Below are positions 43,122 to 46,066 of a stretch of DNA of 46,066 bases, piece by piece. The position numbers and the translations under genes are program-made. The notes beneath the pieces are model-generated. The model did not search any database and was not told the DNA's origin. It saw only the letters and a program-made list of their open reading frames with translations. Source of the DNA: Novipirellula artificiosorum (GTDB lineage Bacteria; Planctomycetota; Planctomycetia; Pirellulales; Pirellulaceae); contig NZ_SJPV01000026.1 of assembly GCF_007860135.1 (NCBI RefSeq), positions 436-46,501 on the forward strand. The letters run 5' to 3'. Positions within the stretch are counted from its first letter, which is position 1. Each line of letters opens with the position of its first letter.

Positions 43122-44768
43122 CTAGCGAAGTAGTGTGTAGAGAACGCCCATGATGAGGATCAAGACAGCCGCCATGACACGAGGGTCGGTGATGGTGCCT
43201 TCCATCTTTCCGCGAAGAGCGTCGAGTGGCCGAGTCCAACAACAGTTGTCGATCTGCTCTTGGGCCGGAGCGGGGGTCATCAGACTCACAGCCACGTAGA
43301 CCGCGCTGGAGATTAGGAACAGATACCAGCCAACCTGCATGAACGGGATACCCACCACTTTCGCAATGATCTGTTTGTCACCGACCAGCGGGATATCGAT
43401 CGCCAGGTAGACGAGTCCGAGCACCAGGTTGAAGAGCAATGCCGCCATCGCACCCTGCTTGTTACCGCGCGGCCAGAACACTCCCAACAGGAAGATGGTG
43501 GTGATCCCCGGCGCAAAGGCCATCGGTATCTTGTTGATGGCTTCGAAGATACTGTCGAACTTTCCTCCTTGCGTCGACCAGAGCATCGCCAGCACAACGA
43601 CGACACCTGCTGTGATCCGACCGATCAAGACCAGGGATGCATCGGAGGTGTTGGGCCGCAAGCGTTTGACGATATCCTCGGCCGTAAGCGTGGCCGTACT
43701 GTTGAGCGCGGCCTCAATCGTGCTCATCAGAGCCGCCAGCAGCCCAGCCGCCATCAAACCCCGAACGCCGACCGGAAGTAACTCTTTCATCATGATCATC
43801 AAAGTGGCGTCGTTATCGTCGCCGATCTTTTCCTTGAACAGCACGTAACCAATCACGCCCGGCAGCACCATCAGAAAGACCGGAAGGATCTTCAGAAAGC
43901 CAGCGAAGATGGCGCCATCACGACCGTCCTTTTCCGTCTTGGCGGCGAGGATCTTCTGGACGATCGTTTGATCCGTACACCAGTACCAAATTCCAAGCAC
44001 TGGGTAACCAAACAGGATCGAGTACCAGGAAAACTCGCGAAGCCCCAGACTCCCTGGAGCGGTCGCGTCTTTGATCGGTTGGATCATGTTGAGTTGGTTC
44101 GGTCGACAAGCCGCCTCAAAGTCGGCCCAAGACGCGATGCCAACCGCTTGCAACTCAACGATGCCGAAACCGGTCAGGATCGCCGCTCCCGCAAGCAGCA
44201 AGACCGCTTGAATGGCGTCGGTAATCATCACCGCCCTGAGACCACCGATGATGGTGTAAACGGCAGTGATCACGGAAATGCCTATGATCGAAGCAACGTA
44301 GGGAATACCGAAGAATGCTTCGAGCACTTTGGCTCCTGCGTAGAGGCTGATACCGATATGCACCAGCAGCGCAGACATCACAAAGATGAAGGCTAAAAAG
44401 GTCCGGGCCCCCGAGCCGTAACGCTTCTCAACGTACTCCGGTAGCGTGCTGATTTTTTCGCGGAAGTAGAACGGTGCAAAGACAATCCCCAGCAGAATCA
44501 GGCAGAAGGCAGCCATCCACTCGAAGTTGCCAATGACCAATCCGTCCTTGTAGCCCGACGAGGCAAGGCCCACGAGGTGAATCGTGGAAATGTTTGCGCA
44601 GAACAGCCCGGTTCCAATGATGGGCCACCGCAGCGACCGACCAGCAAGAAAAAACTGATCCGACGATGTGTTCTTCCGATACCCGGCCAGAATGCCAACC
44701 GCCATGATCCCTAGCAAATAGGCAACGACAATGATCGTGTCGATGACTGAAATCGAATCGTTGCCCAT
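43122..44768 (-). CDS. SSS-family Na+/solute symporter
   Basis: The product is a 548-residue inner-membrane transporter with about 13-14 hydrophobic helices and the family pattern of sodium:solute symporters (SLC5-like), many of which import sugars. Recognisable features are the N-terminal DTIIVVAYLLGIMAVG helix, FFLAGRSLRWPIIGTGLF and the conserved AALMSTIEAALNSTATL segment in the middle. The start at 44768 is chosen over 44783 because GGAG lies 7 bases upstream. It opens a three-gene run with the GHMP kinase and the guanylyltransferase, so its substrate is probably the sugar they activate (inference). Confidence 0.9.
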   Translation of the reverse strand: MGNDSISVIDTIIVVAYLLGIMAVGILAGYRKNTSSDQFFLAGRSLRWPIIGTGLFCANISTIHLVGLASSGYKDGLVIGNFEWMAAFCLILLGIVFAPFYFREKISTLPEYVEKRYGSGARTFLAFIFVMSALLVHIGISLYAGAKVLEAFFGIPYVASIIGISVITAVYTIIGGLRAVMITDAIQAVLLLAGAAILTGFGIVELQAVGIASWADFEAACRPNQLNMIQPIKDATAPGSLGLREFSWYSILFGYPVLGIWYWCTDQTIVQKILAAKTEKDGRDGAIFAGFLKILPVFLMVLPGVIGYVLFKEKIGDDNDATLMIMMKELLPVGVRGLMAAGLLAALMSTIEAALNSTATLTAEDIVKRLRPNTSDASLVLIGRITAGVVVVLAMLWSTQGGKFDSIFEAINKIPMAFAPGITTIFLLGVFWPRGNKQGAMAALLFNLVLGLVYLAIDIPLVGDKQIIAKVVGIPFMQVGWYLFLISSAVYVAVSLMTPAPAQEQIDNCCWTRPLDALRGKMEGTITDPRVMAAVLILIMGVLYTLLR

Positions 44769-45021
44769 ACCGAACTCCTTCACGACTTGGGGACTGCAGT
44801 CCTTCTGAACCGCGAAGCGCCAGTCGACTCACGACACAATCAGAGAATTTCCAGAGGGGGGTGGGCGGGAATTCATTGGCGTCTCCCGCTCGTAGGAATG
44901 GAAGGCCACCAAAAGGACTGGGACAAGATTATAGGGTCAAGCACAAAAAAAGCATCCCCACATGCAAAAAACGAACCGCCATATTTGGTGATTGGCCAAA
45001 TCGTCGCCATGACTGATCGCG
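44769..45021. other. Intergenic region upstream of the symporter operon
   Basis: Together with the sialidase remnant this makes a 324-base gene-poor stretch. It includes an A-run (CACAAAAAAAGC, near 44942-44953) and should hold the symporter promoter on the minus strand. I see no convincing -35/-10 pair and no operator palindrome. Confidence 0.45.
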
Positions 45022-45090
45022 CCGGCCTCCGTTGTTGGAATAGCCGACGTAGAGATGTCCAGCATGCTCGACCGCGCAGGGATAAGAAGG
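45022..45090 (-). pseudogene. Possible sialidase/BNR-repeat C-terminal remnant
   Basis: On the minus strand, two bases after the TspO stop codon, the frame reads CAVEHAGHLYVGYSNNGG. This resembles the C-terminal strand of planctomycete BNR-repeat sialidase-like proteins (AVEHDGxLYVGYSNNGGR). Only about 23 residues match and no start or stop is attached. It may be the tail of a lost exo-enzyme once next to the sugar transporter. The match is short, so chance similarity is possible. Confidence 0.4.
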
Positions 45091-45092
45091 AC

Positions 45093-45569
45093 TCAGTTCA
45101 TCCGCCAAATCGCAAAGTTCAGCACGCTCGCAAAACTGACCCAGGCCAAGTAAGGCAGCATTAGCCCACCCGCAACTTTTGATCTCCGAAAGAATGCGAC
45201 CGTCGTCGCCACGATCGCCAGCCACAGGATCACGATTTCGACAAACGCCCAACCGGGCTGGTGCATCCCAAAGAAAACCCAGGACCAAGCGACGTTCAGA
45301 CCGAGCTGTGCGGCGAACAGTGTCAGTGGCGTCGCCGCAGGCTTGAAGCCTTCCTGCTTCCACACCCTCCAAGCGGCGACCGCCATCATGATGAAAAGCG
45401 TGGTCCAAACCGGTCCGAAGACGTAATCCGGCGGATTCCACGATGGCGTTTCAATCGTCTTGTACCAGCTTTCGATCTCAGAAGTGGTAGCGATGGCTCC
45501 GATGCCGCCTGCGCCAAGACAGATACCGATGAAGATGGCGAGTCCAATCCAACGTGTCCTATTCTTCAT
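45093..45569 (-). CDS. tspO: TspO/MBR family membrane protein
   Basis: The product is 158 residues with five hydrophobic helices, the family size. The signatures PSWNPPDYVFGPVWTTLF, AQLGLNVAWSWVFFG and LPYLAWVSFASVLNFAIW are unmistakable. TspO proteins bind tetrapyrroles and sterol-like ligands in the membrane and are linked to stress and light responses in bacteria. It begins inside the end of the cupin gene (11-base overlap), so translation is probably coupled. Confidence 0.95.
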   Translation of the reverse strand: MKNRTRWIGLAIFIGICLGAGGIGAIATTSEIESWYKTIETPSWNPPDYVFGPVWTTLFIMMAVAAWRVWKQEGFKPAATPLTLFAAQLGLNVAWSWVFFGMHQPGWAFVEIVILWLAIVATTVAFFRRSKVAGGLMLPYLAWVSFASVLNFAIWRMN

Positions 45570-45861
45570 GTCCCGCCCCGTATCCGTACAGCCATCGGGC
45601 CGTTTGGCCGCCGATGTTCCGTGCCGAGTGACTCGCGCCGGCTGGGATGAACAGTTCCTCGCCCGGTTGCGGGTGATGGACTTGGCCTTCGACCTCGAAC
45701 TCCATCTCGCCTTCGAGGACGATCACCACTTCATCGGTGGCGTGCGTAAAGCCCTCCCAACGCTGGCCGGGCGGATCGGTCCACAGCTCGCAGCTGAAGC
45801 CGCGGGCGGCCCAGTCGGCCGCGATCTGCTGGCGATCGGTCATGGTTTTGTGTTTGCTCAT
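45559..45861 (-). CDS. Small single-domain cupin
   Basis: The product is 100 residues. A single cupin β-barrel is visible: DEVVIVLEGEMEFEVEGQ forms the first motif and PGEELFIPAGASHSARN the second. The metal-ligand histidine before GE is not present in the first motif, so metal binding is uncertain. The role is unknown; such proteins act as sugar or small-molecule binders or isomerases. Its 3' end overlaps the TspO start by 11 bases, which suggests a two-gene operon. No strong ribosome binding site precedes the ATG at 45861; an alternative in-frame ATG lies at 45843. Confidence 0.8.
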   Translation of the reverse strand: MSKHKTMTDRQQIAADWAARGFSCELWTDPPGQRWEGFTHATDEVVIVLEGEMEFEVEGQVHHPQPGEELFIPAGASHSARNIGGQTARWLYGYGAGHEE

Positions 45862-46018
45862 CGCGGTATTCTATCAAAGAGAGAGCGCCCACAGAATCGA
45901 TCGATATCCACTAAGCAGCGCGGGATCAATATCTAACGGAGATGGGGATGAAATGCTCGCTGCAGAGTAAAACCAAGTGATATCTAACTTCCCCTGATTT
46001 CACTCGGAGCAACGAGCA
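45862..46018. other. Region upstream of an IS110-type transposase, possible element end and bridge RNA locus
   Basis: These 157 bases precede the transposase start. They hold two copies of ATATCTAAC at about 45930 and 45982. IS110-group elements lack long terminal inverted repeats, and in IS621-like members a non-coding RNA is encoded between the left end and the transposase. That makes this stretch a candidate for the element left end. I cannot identify the exact boundary. Confidence 0.3.
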
Positions 46019-46066
46019 ATGTCGAAAATAACCTATCACGTCGGACTGGACTATCACCAACACAGC
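46019..46066 (+). CDS. IS110-family transposase, first 16 codons (cut by window edge)
   Basis: The final 48 bases encode MSKITYHVGLDYHQHS. The VGLDYH pattern matches the N-terminal RuvC-like strand of IS110-family DEDD transposases, whose first catalytic Asp lies in GLD. A GGAG sequence about 10 bases upstream supports the start. The rest of the gene lies beyond the window, so integrity is unknown. Confidence 0.7.
   Translation, partial: MSKITYHVGLDYHQHS

Overview
This window looks like part of a Planctomycetota chromosome, probably Rhodopirellula/Pirellulales-like (inference from gene content; I ran no taxonomic search). The evidence is a giant secreted protein with an arginine-rich FERLEQRQLLAAD leader and a C-terminal dockerin, a planctomycete-type ECF sigma factor translationally coupled to a Ser/Thr kinase, a Tat-exported Gfo/Idh/MocA oxidoreductase, a secreted PQQ-like propeller, a DUF6288/HEAT protein, LamG and heparinase-type proteins, and many short palindromic intergenic repeats. 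No rRNA, tRNA or CRISPR was found.

Layout. Bases 1-997 are a repeat-rich margin: a BIME-like inverted repeat (1-174), one copy of an 88-bp dispersed repeat (376-463) and a frameshifted DUF2071 pseudogene. Bases 998-8152 (+ strand) carry a ceramidase-like secreted protein, a Tat-secreted Gfo/Idh/MocA dehydrogenase, a two-gene gluconate 5-dehydrogenase / L-idonate 5-dehydrogenase operon, the second repeat copy and a SulP anion transporter. Bases 8223-31882 (- strand) carry, in order from right to left, the 4964-residue surface/adhesin-like protein (16988-31882), the ECF sigma factor, a 1305-residue kinase/cyclase-like/AAA/TPR protein, a PQQ-like propeller and a heparinase II/III-type lyase. An IS701-like transposase remnant lies at about 12066-12230.

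Bases 32452-35987 are a decayed patch. Three minus-strand genes (two HlyD-like adaptors and an M50 peptidase/lipoyl-domain membrane protein) and a divergent GGDEF/HD-GYP gene have been cut by at least three deletions (about 33854, 34750 and 35115). These would have formed a membrane-fusion/secretion module with a cyclic-di-GMP enzyme beside it, directly upstream of the giant protein. Whether they served its export is inference.

Bases 36060-45861 (- strand) hold a DUF6288/PDZ/HEAT protein and a sugar-uptake and activation cluster: an SSS-family Na+/solute symporter, a compact GHMP-type sugar kinase, a mannose-1-phosphate guanylyltransferase and a secreted LamG protein. A sialidase/BNR remnant, TspO and a small cupin follow. 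The window ends inside the first codons of an IS110-family transposase (46019-46066).

The recurrent theme is outward-facing carbohydrate and surface biology: polysaccharide lyase, LamG protein, sugar transporter and kinase, and a giant dockerin protein. A signalling pair sits next to the giant gene. The most unusual items are the giant protein with its coupled regulator pair, and the cluster of deletion scars just upstream of it.
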